Shown piece by piece: positions 32,864 through 42,731 of a DNA stretch of 64,000 nucleotides. The DNA is taken from positions 3,224,001 to 3,288,000 of the forward strand of contig OZ245751.1 in NCBI GenBank assembly GCA_965227445.1, written 5' to 3'. This DNA comes from DT-110 sp030148525. GTDB lineage: Bacteria; Bacteroidota; Bacteroidia; Chitinophagales; Saprospiraceae. Numbering within the stretch: the first letter of the stretch is position 1; every line of letters begins with the position of its first letter. Made by a program: the position numbers and the translations under genes. The notes beneath the pieces are model-generated. The model was given only the letters and a program-made list of their open reading frames with translations, had not been told where the DNA came from and did no database searches.

Positions 32864-35299
32864 ATGATTCAACCCTGCGGTACGAATAAGAAGCAACTGG
32901 CCTTTTCCATTGGCCTGATCATTTTTCTGACCTTCCCGATTCTGGCACAGCAACAACCAGATTTCAATCTGGAATTGCTCGGCCAACGAAATGACTACCC
33001 CAATGAAATGTATTCGGATATATGGGGATATGTCGGTCAGGACGGTACCGAATACGCTGTTATTGGTACCCGCCAGGGCACCGCCATCTACGAATTGTCC
33101 GACCCCGGCAATCCCGACCTAACACAATACATACCGGGCGCAACCAGTATCTGGCGGGATATGAAGACGTACGAAGAGTACATCTATGTCATTGCCGATC
33201 AGGGTACGGATGGTCTATTGGTAATCGACATGGGGGAGGCTCCGGATACAGTAACCTGGTCTTTTTACAAACCACTCCTAAACGTCAATGGTGTTCAGCG
33301 ACAATTAACTGATTGCCACAACGTCTACGTTGATGAGAACGGCTATCTCTATTTATCGGGCTGCAGCCTGTCGGACGGGGTGCTGATCTTTGACCTCAAT
33401 GCAGATATTGAAGAGCCCCCGTATCTTGGCCGTACCCCTACCAACTATTCGCACGATGTGTTTGTACGCGGGGATACCTTGTGGACCTGCGATTTTAATG
33501 ATGGCATATTCTCTGTCGTAGACGTTTCCAACAAGCAAGCTCCGACCTTACTGGCCACCCAGCCTACTGGGTTCCAGGCTACACACAACGCCTGGTTGTC
33601 GGACGATGGCAATTATTTTTTCACTACCGACGAACGGCCCAATGCCTATGTGGAAGCCTATGATGTTTCGGACCTCGACAATATCGAACTGCTGGACCGG
33701 TACCGCCCGTTAGTTACCGAAGGTCGCGGAGTATACCCGCACAACACCTTTTACTACAATGGTTTTTTGGTTACTTCTTATTATACAGATGGGGTCAAAA
33801 TCATTGACGCCCACCGCCCCCAAAACCTCGTAGAGGTGGGCAGTTACGATACCTATGCCGGCCCTGACGGGGGTACCGAAGGAAATTGGGGAGTATATCC
33901 ATATCTTCCTTCCGGCCTTTTACTAGCCTCCGACATTCAATCAGGACTCTATGTATTTGAGCCCCGATACCAACAAGCGGCCTATCTGGAGGGCAGTGTC
34001 CGCTCGGCTCGCGACAGCTCTTTGCTCTCCGATGTGAAAGTCACGATCCTATCTGATCAACCCAACCAGGCATTGACCGACCGGACAGGGCAATTCCGCA
34101 CCGGTCAGGCTCAGGCAGGTACTTTCCGGGTGGCTATAAATCGCCTGGGCTACGTACCTGACACCACTGAGGTGACATTAGCCAATGGCCAGGTTACCGT
34201 ATTGGACGTAGCCCTGCGGGCCACATCTGTCTACCGGGTGCGATTGCAGGCTTTACATGCAGACGAGAATCAGGTGCCGGTGTCCGGAGCTACCTTTTTG
34301 CTGGAAGGTGCTGATGTAACCTACGAGTTACAAGCGGACCAACAGGGCATGGCCTCCTCAAGCGACATATTGGAGGGAACCTACGAGGTGACAGCCGGGG
34401 CCTGGGGATTCATGCAAACTAGTTTGGGAGCCTTGACCATTAGCGGTGATCAAGACCTGACCGCCCGGCTGGAGAAGGGATTCCAGGATTATTTCAACCT
34501 CGACCTGGGGTGGCAGACCAGTGGCACAGCCACTTCGGGTAATTGGGTCCGCGATGTACCGATCGGAACCGACTTCGGGACTGGGTTTATCAATCCCGGT
34601 TTTGACGATCCTAATGATCCGGGATCCCGTTGCTATATGACGGGTAATGGTGGTCAGGATGCAGGATTTGATGATGTCGACAATGGTATCGTAATTTTAA
34701 AATCGCCGCCCATGGATTTGAGTAGCTATACCGATCCACGTTTTTCCTTTGCGCTATGGTTCGTTAATGATGGTGGCGGCTCCATGTTGGATGATAGCCT
34801 GCGGGTTTCTCTGACAGATGGCATGACTGTGGTAAGGCTGATCACCCTCACGGAATCGGAAAACGCCTGGCGCTACATCGACTCCCTTCCCGTTGCTGAC
34901 CTGGGATTAGATCTGAACCGACCACTGACCCTTCGCGTTCAGGCCAGTGACCTGCCCCCCAACGGACATTTGGCAGAGGCTGCTTTTGATGCTTTCCAAG
35001 TTGTAGATGCGGGGGTTACAACCAGTGTTAAAACAAATCGATCACTGCCTGCTACCATTCAGGTATGGCCAAATCCCAGTAACGGAGCCTTTCAGGTACG
35101 CATTGATGCCCCCTCCGCAGTCAAAGCACTGTCGCTGCAAGTATTCAACGCCCAGGGGCAACTACTGGAGCAACGAATGTTGCCCGATTTTCAAACCACC
35201 CTGCGCATTGGGGATAGCTATCAGCCCGGGTTGTACACCCTCATCGTTCGCGACACACGGTCGAATAAGTTCAGGGCTGTGCGGATGGTGAAGCAATAG
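32864..35299 (+). CDS. Choice-of-anchor B / LVIVD repeat protein with T9SS sorting domain
   Basis: 811 residues from the ATG at 32864, after a signal peptide (LAFSIGLIIFLTFPILA). Residues up to about 370 form LVIVD-type beta-propeller repeats (WGYVGQDGTEYAVIGTRQGTAIYELSDP ... SGLYVFEPRYQ), as in choice-of-anchor B proteins. Then come a carboxypeptidase-regulatory domain (LEGSVRSARDSSLLSDVKVTIL) and a region resembling a jelly-roll or peptidase-associated domain (GWQTSGTATSGNWVRDVPIG). The last 80 residues (IQVWPNPSNGAFQVRI ... GLYTLIVRD) are a type A C-terminal sorting domain for type IX secretion. The protein is thus exported and attached to the cell surface. Its ligand is unknown. A mini-hairpin word with a 7-T run lies 43 bp upstream. 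Confidence 0.88.
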   Translation: MIQPCGTNKKQLAFSIGLIIFLTFPILAQQQPDFNLELLGQRNDYPNEMYSDIWGYVGQDGTEYAVIGTRQGTAIYELSDPGNPDLTQYIPGATSIWRDMKTYEEYIYVIADQGTDGLLVIDMGEAPDTVTWSFYKPLLNVNGVQRQLTDCHNVYVDENGYLYLSGCSLSDGVLIFDLNADIEEPPYLGRTPTNYSHDVFVRGDTLWTCDFNDGIFSVVDVSNKQAPTLLATQPTGFQATHNAWLSDDGNYFFTTDERPNAYVEAYDVSDLDNIELLDRYRPLVTEGRGVYPHNTFYYNGFLVTSYYTDGVKIIDAHRPQNLVEVGSYDTYAGPDGGTEGNWGVYPYLPSGLLLASDIQSGLYVFEPRYQQAAYLEGSVRSARDSSLLSDVKVTILSDQPNQALTDRTGQFRTGQAQAGTFRVAINRLGYVPDTTEVTLANGQVTVLDVALRATSVYRVRLQALHADENQVPVSGATFLLEGADVTYELQADQQGMASSSDILEGTYEVTAGAWGFMQTSLGALTISGDQDLTARLEKGFQDYFNLDLGWQTSGTATSGNWVRDVPIGTDFGTGFINPGFDDPNDPGSRCYMTGNGGQDAGFDDVDNGIVILKSPPMDLSSYTDPRFSFALWFVNDGGGSMLDDSLRVSLTDGMTVVRLITLTESENAWRYIDSLPVADLGLDLNRPLTLRVQASDLPPNGHLAEAAFDAFQVVDAGVTTSVKTNRSLPATIQVWPNPSNGAFQVRIDAPSAVKALSLQVFNAQGQLLEQRMLPDFQTTLRIGDSYQPGLYTLIVRDTRSNKFRAVRMVKQ

Positions 35300-35303
35300 A
35301 ATC

Positions 35304-35363
35304 AGGTTTGAGGTGTGAGGTGTGAGGTGTGAGGTGTGAGGTGTGAGGTGTGAGGTGTGAGGT
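35304..35363. repeat. 7-bp tandem repeat, 8 units (AGGTGTG)
   Basis: AGGTTTG followed by seven near-perfect AGGTGTG units begins 5 bp after the stop of the choice-of-anchor B gene. The adjoining GAGGTCAGAA (35358) is answered by TTCTGACCTC (35407-35416), giving a long stem-loop that abuts the stop codon of the convergent protease gene. This is the most regular of the heptad tracts. Confidence 0.85.
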
Positions 35364-35416
35364 CAGAAATTCAAAGGAGGGGTGGATTTTTACCTCTAAC
35401 TTCAAAATTCTGACCT

Positions 35417-37357
35417 CTAAAAGCTCGCGCTATCGTTCACGTCACCGGGTTTAAATCCGATCAAATCAAAATCGAGGATATCTTCCTGTAGATTCTCCAG
35501 GAGGTAAGCATTATCGTTGAATCCCTCCAAAGGGTTTTGGGGATTGGCGAACCCATTTATGGCAGGCACAAAATACCAGGATGGCCAGGGACTGAAATCG
35601 GGTTCGAGTCCCAGAATGACCTTGCGGATGATGATGAGATCGAGAGTGGAAACCGAGCCGGAAGCATTCACATCGGCCGATAATAATTGATAGGGTGAAT
35701 CGAGGTTGACGAGATTCAGGATGTGGCGCTGGATCTGTATGAGGTCGAGGGTGTTGACACCATTGAGCACCATATCGGACTTCTGACAGGACACTTCGTA
35801 GGTAATACCAGCAGCTACATTGGTGAAGGTGTAGAGTCCCTGATCATCCGTAAATGTGCTGAGAGCGCTACCGTTACTTCCAATCAGGATTACCTGGGTA
35901 TTGGGAATAGCGGTCCCCGTTTCCGTATGGACCATCCCGGACACCGTGAGGCCAGCTTCATCATCCGGGATACGTCCGTTCAGTATCACAGCCCCGGTAC
36001 TGTCGGGATCCAACCAATCGCGCAAGCGGGTAGCCGGGGTGCCCCCTCCTTCCCACGACAGGGTCAGGCGTCCGTAATAAGCCGTAGTTGACTCACAATC
36101 GGAGGTGCCTCCGTGCAGTTGTCCGACCACACGGCCGTCGGGGTTCAGGAGTGCACTACCGGATGACCCTATTTCGAATGCACCAAAGTCGTAATTGACA
36201 ATAAAATGGTGGCTTGCCGGAGTCTGGACATCATTATTCCAGTTTATGCGATTGGGGAAAACTCGTACTGCATCTTCCTCAAAGGCAATTTTTTTAATAT
36301 CACCACGCGGGTGGTGGATAATGGTGGCCGAAGGAGCCAGTACCTCGCTGCGATCCCAACCTAAGAAGTAGGGATCAAAGGATGTGGGCACGGTCTGAAA
36401 GAGTTCCAGCAGGATGAAGTCATTTTCTTGTCTACCAGCCCGCTTTTGACATCCCAGAATAGATTGACGAGACGGTTCGGCATTAGGATTAGCGCAAGCA
36501 TTAGTTTCGTACCCAAAGTCGAACCGCCAGAGGTCAAAAAGAGGGGTAAATCCATCCTGACAGTGGAAAGCACTGAGCACGTATGGGGTATTATCCTGGC
36601 GGGTGTTGTTGAGAAGATTACCCGTGCAAAAGCCAGAGCCTTCTTCCACCACAACCAGTATGCGGATGATCCCTTTCTTAAGGGTTTGGTAGTTGTCACC
36701 CTCGGGGCAATTGATATTAGCATGGCAATCGAAGGAGGCACCAAACCCGAGTTCCATTTGTTCATTTGATCGCAGTGTAGTGTTACCAAACATGCCCGGC
36801 TTATACACCTGATCAATGCGAAACAGGTGTATTTGCCCCTGTCCGGTAACTGATGCGGGTTCGAAGTATTCCACGATGGCTTCATCTCCTGGTAAAAAAC
36901 CGGTAAGAAAGCGTCCGGTACGGGAGTTATTTTGCTGGGTGTATGCTCCCAATATGTGAGACCGATCGGGAGTATACACGTGCAGGCGGGCACCGGGCGG
37001 CAGGTAGAACTGGTCGTAGAAGAGGCCCAAGCCGTACGCTCCAGAAGCCTGAACGTGTAGCCGCCAAATGCGATCGCCATTGGGCATTTCAGTCCATTCC
37101 CCGCTATTTGCAAGATCGAAGTCGACCGCAGTGGGGGCAGCGAAACGGTCGCCGGGAAAGCGTGCATCTTCTGATTCGATCCGGGACCGGTCGAGCGGGG
37201 AAACGGGGGATGCTTTTAGCGGGGCTTTCGCCAAAAAAGTCTGGATGGCGGCATCTGCGGATCGCGGTTGCTCCTGAAGGGTAATTTGAGCATGTAGTTG
37301 AGACGAACAGGTAAGAACATGCAGGATGGCTAGCAAATAAAGTAACGAGCGTTGCAT
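35417..37357 (-). CDS. Secreted trypsin-like serine protease with dockerin-like C-terminus
   Basis: 646 residues with signal peptide (LLYLLAILHVLTCSSQLHA). The protease domain has the lysyl-endopeptidase-like S1 layout: His in YVLSAFHCQD, Asp in QENDFILLELFQ, Ser in FEIGSSGSALLNPDGRVVGQLHGG. A prodomain-like N-terminal half (RIWRLHVQASGAYGLGLFYDQFYLPPGARLHVYT) is typical of this group. After the protease come a carboxypeptidase-regulatory domain (VSGMVHTETGTAIPNTQVILIG) and two dockerin-type calcium loops (NGVNTLDLIQIQRHIL, ADVNASGSVSTLDLIIIRKVIL). These repeats suggest a surface scaffold or calcium-stabilised tail. Activity is likely as all triad residues are present. Confidence 0.88.
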   Translation of the reverse strand: MQRSLLYLLAILHVLTCSSQLHAQITLQEQPRSADAAIQTFLAKAPLKASPVSPLDRSRIESEDARFPGDRFAAPTAVDFDLANSGEWTEMPNGDRIWRLHVQASGAYGLGLFYDQFYLPPGARLHVYTPDRSHILGAYTQQNNSRTGRFLTGFLPGDEAIVEYFEPASVTGQGQIHLFRIDQVYKPGMFGNTTLRSNEQMELGFGASFDCHANINCPEGDNYQTLKKGIIRILVVVEEGSGFCTGNLLNNTRQDNTPYVLSAFHCQDGFTPLFDLWRFDFGYETNACANPNAEPSRQSILGCQKRAGRQENDFILLELFQTVPTSFDPYFLGWDRSEVLAPSATIIHHPRGDIKKIAFEEDAVRVFPNRINWNNDVQTPASHHFIVNYDFGAFEIGSSGSALLNPDGRVVGQLHGGTSDCESTTAYYGRLTLSWEGGGTPATRLRDWLDPDSTGAVILNGRIPDDEAGLTVSGMVHTETGTAIPNTQVILIGSNGSALSTFTDDQGLYTFTNVAAGITYEVSCQKSDMVLNGVNTLDLIQIQRHILNLVNLDSPYQLLSADVNASGSVSTLDLIIIRKVILGLEPDFSPWPSWYFVPAINGFANPQNPLEGFNDNAYLLENLQEDILDFDLIGFKPGDVNDSASF

Positions 37358-37469
37358 GATAAAGAATTTGGGACGTTCATGGGATTACAGAGAGCTGGCA
37401 TGTAGGGAGGTAGATCCTTAAATACCAACCGGGATATATCGCGAAAGTACGAAAATCGGGGGAAAAACG

Positions 37470-37514
37470 GATGGCATCGGGGATGCCATCGCCGATGCTA
37501 TCCTAGATGGCATC
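37470..37514. repeat. Alternating GATGGCATC repeats
   Basis: Four copies of a 9-bp word in alternating or degenerate form: GATGGCATC (37470), GATGCCATC (37482), GATGCTATC (37494), GATGGCATC (37506), spaced every 12 bp. The first two form a perfect hairpin. The block lies about 110 bp upstream of the protease gene, and could be an operator array or an insertion remnant. Confidence 0.55.
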
Positions 37515-37614
37515 TCCAAATTTTGCAATTACCCCGACAGTACTAAAAAATATACCCTCTGTTACTCAACTATTATCATTCAGGTACCAGGATTTGTATT
37601 TTTTAACCGCTATT

Positions 37615-39267
37615 CTACAGTCCCAGTACCTCAATGCCCTGGTCAAACACAATATCGACCGGAATACCCGCTGCCGACAGTCGGTCCAGATCGGATTGTA
37701 ATTGAGCTTTGATCACTCCTTTATCCGCTACCAATTGAGCTACCCCATCGTAATCACCATCGCCCTGCAGGGTCAGGATGAGTTGGGATAAAGACTCGCT
37801 GGCGGCTTCCAGCTTATCAAAATCTACCCGGTAGGTACCGTCTTCCAAACGCTCAAAAGCACCTTGTTCGGCAAAGTAGTTGAACCGGATCATATTTGCT
37901 TTCCCGTGGGCACTGCTGGCTCCGAAACGCACCGAACGGAAGATACCCGCCATAAAGGTTACATAGTAATCTTTCAAGTCACCGGTAAGTTCTCCCTGAT
38001 CGTGCAGCTGCTTGATCATGTAGAGTCCCAATATATCCGCTTTCCCTTCTTCCAATGCCGAGGCGTGCTCTTTCAGAGCTTCCCGCACGGTGCCGGAGCC
38101 ATCTAGCGTGTTTTTAATGCCCAATCCATGGGCTACCTCGTGAAACATGGTATTACCAAAAAAGGCATCAAAGGTGATGTGCGAGCGCTGCTCCTCCGTA
38201 ATCAACTCCTCAGCGATAGGGATCATAATCTTATCGAATTTCGCCCGCATGGCGTTTTTCAGTTGCAGACGGCGAGACCCCTTCTGCTGCTGTACCTCTT
38301 CGTCGTTGGGCAGGTTAATTGCGATCGTCTTACTGCCCGAGTTGCAGTCACCCGCATAAAATACTACATCGTAGGCATTTAAATCGGCATCACGCCCCGG
38401 TTTATCCTGCTTGTAGGCAGCATCAACTGGAAGCCCCTCCTGAAGAGCAGGTAAAAAGGTGGCGTATTTCGCCAGGCGGTCGCTCCATTCCATATCCTTG
38501 ATCAGCACGTAGGCTTCGTGGGCCGCTTTGTACCCGAAAAGCTGGTCTTCGTACGTCTCGATCGGACCGATCACCACATCAATCGGATTGTTTTTCATGT
38601 CCATCCAGGCGAGGTCGGAAGGTTGGTATTCATCGTCGAGTAAAGCCTCGGCCCGTAGCGACAGGTATTCCTTCAATCCGGGATCTTCGGCCAGGCTGGC
38701 AGCTTCCTCGAGCAGGGTACTGGCCCGTTGGACTTCTTCGGCAAATTGCTCGTGATAAGGGATGGTCATCAGATTGCCCTCATCGTCCCGGCGCACGAAG
38801 GTGTATAAACTGGCCTTCCCCTCCAGATCAGCAGCTTCAAATTCTTCCTTTGTCATATCCTCCGGATAAAAATTAGCGCCGGCAGGCTTAGGCCCTACCC
38901 CATCTACGAAAGGCTGATTGTTGTCGAGCCGATCGTAGGGACCGTAATTGATGCGGGTAAATTCCCGGTATTGATCATTGGGCATGGCCGCTAATAATGC
39001 CTCCTTATCGCCGTAGGCTTCATACCAGAACAAGCCATCCATGATCCGCGCCGCTTCGATCAGAGTTTTTACCATCTCCTTTTGATTGTCCGACAAATGC
39101 CCTAGATCGGCGGTCAGTTGCACCGTGGTATACTTGTCGAGCAGTTCCTGAACGGGCGTGTCCCCGGCAGATAAATCGAGAACTTCATCTTGTTTCTCCT
39201 GTTCGGCAGGTTGGCACCCAAAAAACAAGAGCATTATCAACAACCCGATGAATGTTAGATTACGCAT
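37615..39267 (-). CDS. M49-like (dipeptidyl-peptidase III family) zinc peptidase lipoprotein
   Basis: 550 residues. The N-terminus MRNLTFIGLLIMLLFFGCQ is a lipoprotein signal with lipobox Cys. The zinc site is TMFHEVAHGLG (His376, Glu377, His380) in the five-residue HExxH form, in contrast to the HELLGH of classical DPP III. The third ligand is in HASALEEGKADILGLY. The surrounding sequence (NTMFHEVAHGLGIKNTLDG, ITFDAFFGNT) matches bacterial M49-like proteins often named Zn-dependent hydrolase. It probably removes dipeptides or processes peptides in the periplasm. It is 20 bp downstream of the S9 peptidase gene and cotranscribed with it, forming a peptide-degradation pair. Confidence 0.85.
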   Translation of the reverse strand: MRNLTFIGLLIMLLFFGCQPAEQEKQDEVLDLSAGDTPVQELLDKYTTVQLTADLGHLSDNQKEMVKTLIEAARIMDGLFWYEAYGDKEALLAAMPNDQYREFTRINYGPYDRLDNNQPFVDGVGPKPAGANFYPEDMTKEEFEAADLEGKASLYTFVRRDDEGNLMTIPYHEQFAEEVQRASTLLEEAASLAEDPGLKEYLSLRAEALLDDEYQPSDLAWMDMKNNPIDVVIGPIETYEDQLFGYKAAHEAYVLIKDMEWSDRLAKYATFLPALQEGLPVDAAYKQDKPGRDADLNAYDVVFYAGDCNSGSKTIAINLPNDEEVQQQKGSRRLQLKNAMRAKFDKIMIPIAEELITEEQRSHITFDAFFGNTMFHEVAHGLGIKNTLDGSGTVREALKEHASALEEGKADILGLYMIKQLHDQGELTGDLKDYYVTFMAGIFRSVRFGASSAHGKANMIRFNYFAEQGAFERLEDGTYRVDFDKLEAASESLSQLILTLQGDGDYDGVAQLVADKGVIKAQLQSDLDRLSAAGIPVDIVFDQGIEVLGL

Positions 39268-39287
39268 GTGTGATTGATCTATTTTGG

Positions 39288-41306
39288 TTAATCATTCTTG
39301 TATTTCTCAAACCAGGCCAAAATGTAACTTACCTTATTGATGAGGTTACTGGGCTTGGATGCGATACCGTGTCCGGATCCCTGAATGCGCACCATAGCCG
39401 AGGGTACTTTGAGTAATTTCAAGGCGGCATAGTACTGCTCTGTCTCCGACATGGGGGTGCGGTAATCTTGTTCTCCGGTTAGTAACATAGTTGGGGTAGT
39501 GACATTTCCAACCAGTGAAATAGGCGATCGCTCCATGTAGTGTTCCGTGTGCTCCCAGGGATACCCCGGAAACCAGTACCGGTAGAAGAAAGCTGGGTTA
39601 TCAGCGTGCAGTACAAAACTGTACCAGTTGATCACCGGCTTGGCTACCACCGCCGCCCGGAACCGGTCGGTCTTTCCGACAATCCAGGCCGACAAAACAC
39701 CTCCTCCCGAACCACCAGTCACATAAAGTTGGTCCTCATCGATATAGCCTTTCTTAATGACGGCGTCAACACCAGAGATGAGATCGTCGTAATCTTCACT
39801 GGGATAATTGTGGTGAATGAGGTTACCAAATTCTTCTCCGTAGCTGGTACTGCCGCGGGGATTTGTATACAAGACCACGTAGCCAGCAGCTGCGTACAAC
39901 TGCACTTCCATGGAGAATCGGTCCCCGTAATTGGAAAATGGGCCACCGTGAATTTCCAAAATCAGTGGATATTTCTCATTGGCATCGAAATTCGGCGGCT
40001 TACAGATCCATCCCTGGATTCTTCGGCCATCAAAACTGGATTCGTACCATATCTCTTCCACCTCCCCCAACTGCTTATGGCTAAACAGATCGGCATTGAC
40101 TTCCGTCAAACGCTGAACAGAACCATCCTTACCGGTAGCCAGATCAGAGGGGTGATCCGGAGTGGAATGGGTGAAAGCATACTGACCATTACCGGCAACA
40201 CTAAAGTCACCACCCCCGTAGGGACGTCCCAGTGATAACCCACCTACATTTTTTGTGAGATCAGTAACGGTGCCATCCATCGACATGGTGGCAATTTTGG
40301 TATTTCCCTCGTCATCGTACTGGAAAAAAACCTTATCGTTACCGTTGGCCCACTGCACATTGCCCACCTGGCGGTCAAGCGTGGTGTTTACCACCCGGCT
40401 CTCTCCGGTCCGGCGATCGAGTACGTGCAGGTACGACATCTGATACCCCTGATACGCTTCGTCGTAGCCGGTATAGGCAATCAGTTGACCATCAGGGGAA
40501 ACCACCGGATTACTATCGGGGCCCATCCGGTCAGTGAGAGCCGTGTACGAGCCATTGTTTACGTTGAGTGCATACAACTCCGAGTTTGCCGGCTCGTATT
40601 CCGCATTCTCATGCCGGTTAGAGGAAACGATCAGCTCTTCTCCATCGGGTGTCCAATCGAAAGCCCCGTGATTGAAATCACCGGAAGATACCTGTCGGGC
40701 GTGACCACCTTGTGCAGGCATCACAAAGATGTGTGTATACGATTTATCGGTAAATCCGCGCCCATCGGCCCGGTATTTGAGCTGATCGATGTAGACCGGT
40801 CGCTGTTCCCATTTGGCACCATTGGGTGGACTGGGAAGATCAACGATGCTCGATTTAGGTGCATCTACCTGCATGGTAAAGGCCATGTGGGAACCATCGG
40901 GCGACCACTGTACCGAAGAGGGGGAAGAGGTAAAGCTGGTAAGTTTTGCCGAAAGGCCCGAATCCATATAGTAACAATGGATCTGATTTGATCCGCTTTC
41001 ATTGGACCGGAAGGCCAAACGAGTACCATCTGGTGACCAGCGCGGACTGGAATAATTATGTTCGCCCGTGAGGATGGGTCGGTGGTTTTTACCATCAACA
41101 TCTACCAACCAGATGTCGGCAGTTCCCCCGTCGGTCATGATGTCTTTCCCGTTGCGCACATAGGCAATAGTGCGACCGTCGGGAGATATTTGCGGATCGC
41201 TGATGAATTCAATATCGAACACATCCATGGGTTCCAGAACGGCATCCTGGGACCATAATGATGTTCCGAGCAAACAACATCCGAAAAGAATGAGTATCCG
41301 TAGCAT
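39288..41306 (-). CDS. S9-family prolyl-oligopeptidase-like peptidase, secreted
   Basis: 672 residues with signal peptide (MLRILILFGCCLLGTSLWSQ). The N-terminal half is a WD40-like/PD40 propeller (ISPDGRTIAYVRNGKD, SPRWSPDGTRLAFRS, VSPDGQLIAYTGYDEA). The C-terminal alpha/beta hydrolase has the nucleophile Ser533 in YVTGGSGGGVLSAW, Asp in LLTGEQDYRTPMSETEQYY and His in GSGHGIASKPS. This is the acylaminoacyl-peptidase/dipeptidyl-aminopeptidase group that trims peptides in the periplasm. It is first in an operon with the M49-like peptidase. Confidence 0.93.
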   Translation of the reverse strand: MLRILILFGCCLLGTSLWSQDAVLEPMDVFDIEFISDPQISPDGRTIAYVRNGKDIMTDGGTADIWLVDVDGKNHRPILTGEHNYSSPRWSPDGTRLAFRSNESGSNQIHCYYMDSGLSAKLTSFTSSPSSVQWSPDGSHMAFTMQVDAPKSSIVDLPSPPNGAKWEQRPVYIDQLKYRADGRGFTDKSYTHIFVMPAQGGHARQVSSGDFNHGAFDWTPDGEELIVSSNRHENAEYEPANSELYALNVNNGSYTALTDRMGPDSNPVVSPDGQLIAYTGYDEAYQGYQMSYLHVLDRRTGESRVVNTTLDRQVGNVQWANGNDKVFFQYDDEGNTKIATMSMDGTVTDLTKNVGGLSLGRPYGGGDFSVAGNGQYAFTHSTPDHPSDLATGKDGSVQRLTEVNADLFSHKQLGEVEEIWYESSFDGRRIQGWICKPPNFDANEKYPLILEIHGGPFSNYGDRFSMEVQLYAAAGYVVLYTNPRGSTSYGEEFGNLIHHNYPSEDYDDLISGVDAVIKKGYIDEDQLYVTGGSGGGVLSAWIVGKTDRFRAAVVAKPVINWYSFVLHADNPAFFYRYWFPGYPWEHTEHYMERSPISLVGNVTTPTMLLTGEQDYRTPMSETEQYYAALKLLKVPSAMVRIQGSGHGIASKPSNLINKVSYILAWFEKYKND

Positions 41307-41376
41307 AGTATTTGTTTTTCCCTGAATGTAGCATTTTCAGTGGGAAAAACCAGACTAACAATATGGAGTCAGTTGC

Positions 41377-41919
41377 CTATTGCCCGTAAATGAAGCTGGT
41401 GGCCGAACCATTTACCTGGTTGACATCCAGCCGAAAATCAGCGTCACCGTAAGGGGATTTATAGGTCTTGAAGGCTTTTTCCTCTAATGCTGCTCTCGAT
41501 TCGGCATTGCGTGATTTGGCTTCCACTAATTCATTCTCGTTATAGGAAAATATGCGCTCCTGAATCTTTCCGCTTTCGGTATTTGCATATTCGTGCAGAC
41601 GAACAATCCGCCTGTCGAAGAAGTAGTAAAGCTGTTCACCCCCTGAGTACAGAGCCCGCACCAAGGCCGGATCTTGTCCCTGATAATACGCATATACTTC
41701 CCAGTTCTCATCGCCCCGGGTGACAGTAATAGGTCCGCGCTCCTGAAGAGTATCGATACTGGATTCAATATCGGCTACGGTCGATTCAATCGCATTCATT
41801 GTTTCGGGAAGTGAACGCAAGGTACTTTCCGGCTCCTCATCCTGGTTGGGCCGGGGTTCGGATTGACATCCAAGCGCCAGCAGCGCCAAAACTGCACTCA
41901 TCAATAAAGCATGCTTCAT
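41377..41919 (-). CDS. Hypothetical lipoprotein
   Basis: 180 residues with a clear lipobox (LLALGCQ) followed by an acidic, low-complexity linker (SEPRPNQDEEPEST). The mature part is helical (ETMNAIESTVADIESSIDTLQERG) and then has beta-like segments (ENWEVYAYYQGQDPALVRALYSGGEQLYYFFDRRIVRLHEY). No known family. It is 70 bp upstream of the S9 peptidase on the same strand and may belong to that transcription unit. An envelope location is sure, the function is not. Confidence 0.7.
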   Translation of the reverse strand: MKHALLMSAVLALLALGCQSEPRPNQDEEPESTLRSLPETMNAIESTVADIESSIDTLQERGPITVTRGDENWEVYAYYQGQDPALVRALYSGGEQLYYFFDRRIVRLHEYANTESGKIQERIFSYNENELVEAKSRNAESRAALEEKAFKTYKSPYGDADFRLDVNQVNGSATSFIYGQ

Positions 41920-42063
41920 CGCAAAAGGCTGGTTTAGTTTATACTACCGCAATATAGAAAAACTAGTCATTTGTAGGTTAGTAGTAGCTATTTTGAAGTA
42001 GAACCCCTTCTCCCGATCTTGCATCCCTAACTTAATTCCTTTATTTTATGTAAAATGCCCTAA

Positions 42064-42639
42064 ATGAGTCGGGACACTATTCTAAAACGCAAGCGAATCA
42101 CCTGTTCGGATTATCACCGGATGGTTGACGTAGGTATTTTAGATCCGGACGAGCGAATCGAGTTAATCCATGGTGAATTAATTGAGATGACCCCTTCTGG
42201 TCCCCTGCATAGTAGTGTCATAAGCCGAATGCACCGGCTATTACAACGTAGATTAGGTGATAACGCCATCATTTTTGCACAAAGTCCAATTAGTATTCCG
42301 CCTTATTCGGAACCCGAACCTGACCTGGCCATTGTGCTTTGGCAATCGGATTTTTATGCCACCAAACATCCCGAACCGGATACTATTTTTTGGTTAGTCG
42401 AGGTTTCCGACACCAGCCTTGCCAAGGACGAAGTAGTGAAAGCTCCCCTTTATGCTGCTGCGGGCATCCCGGTCTTGTGGCTAGTAAATATTCCCTCGCA
42501 TCAACTCGAAGTATTTTCTGGTCCCTCTAAACTCGGGTATCAACACCATCAGGTTTTTCAGGTAACAGATCAGATTCAGCTACCCAATACTGGAATAGTG
42601 GTTCCGGTGATGGAGCTGATCGGACCGAAACCAGAATAG
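42064..42639 (+). CDS. Uma2-family (DUF820) PD-(D/E)XK protein
   Basis: A 191-residue predicted restriction-endonuclease-fold protein. IELIHGELIEMTPSGPLHSSV is the N-terminal family motif, and the nuclease core is EPEPDLAIVLW ... FWLVEVSDTSLAKDEVVKAPLYAAAGIPVLWLVN. That places the Asp (PDL), Glu-V-S and Lys in the PD-(D/E)XK arrangement. Uma2 proteins are abundant in cyanobacteria and filamentous bacteria; their biological role is unknown, though a link to transposition or selfish DNA has been proposed. All expected residues are present, so the fold is intact, unlike the second copy at 47305. Confidence 0.88.
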   Translation: MSRDTILKRKRITCSDYHRMVDVGILDPDERIELIHGELIEMTPSGPLHSSVISRMHRLLQRRLGDNAIIFAQSPISIPPYSEPEPDLAIVLWQSDFYATKHPEPDTIFWLVEVSDTSLAKDEVVKAPLYAAAGIPVLWLVNIPSHQLEVFSGPSKLGYQHHQVFQVTDQIQLPNTGIVVPVMELIGPKPE

Positions 42640-42731
42640 ATGGAACCCTATAAAAGTCCGTCTATTTCATAGATAAGGGGTGACCGATCATATAAAAATG
42701 ATCTGCATTACTGTCTCTGCAAGTCTTCTTT

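Noticed and set aside
42064..42639. Uma2 gene as part of a restriction or defence island
   Set aside because: No methyltransferase, specificity or helicase genes are nearby; neighbours are ordinary secreted hydrolases.
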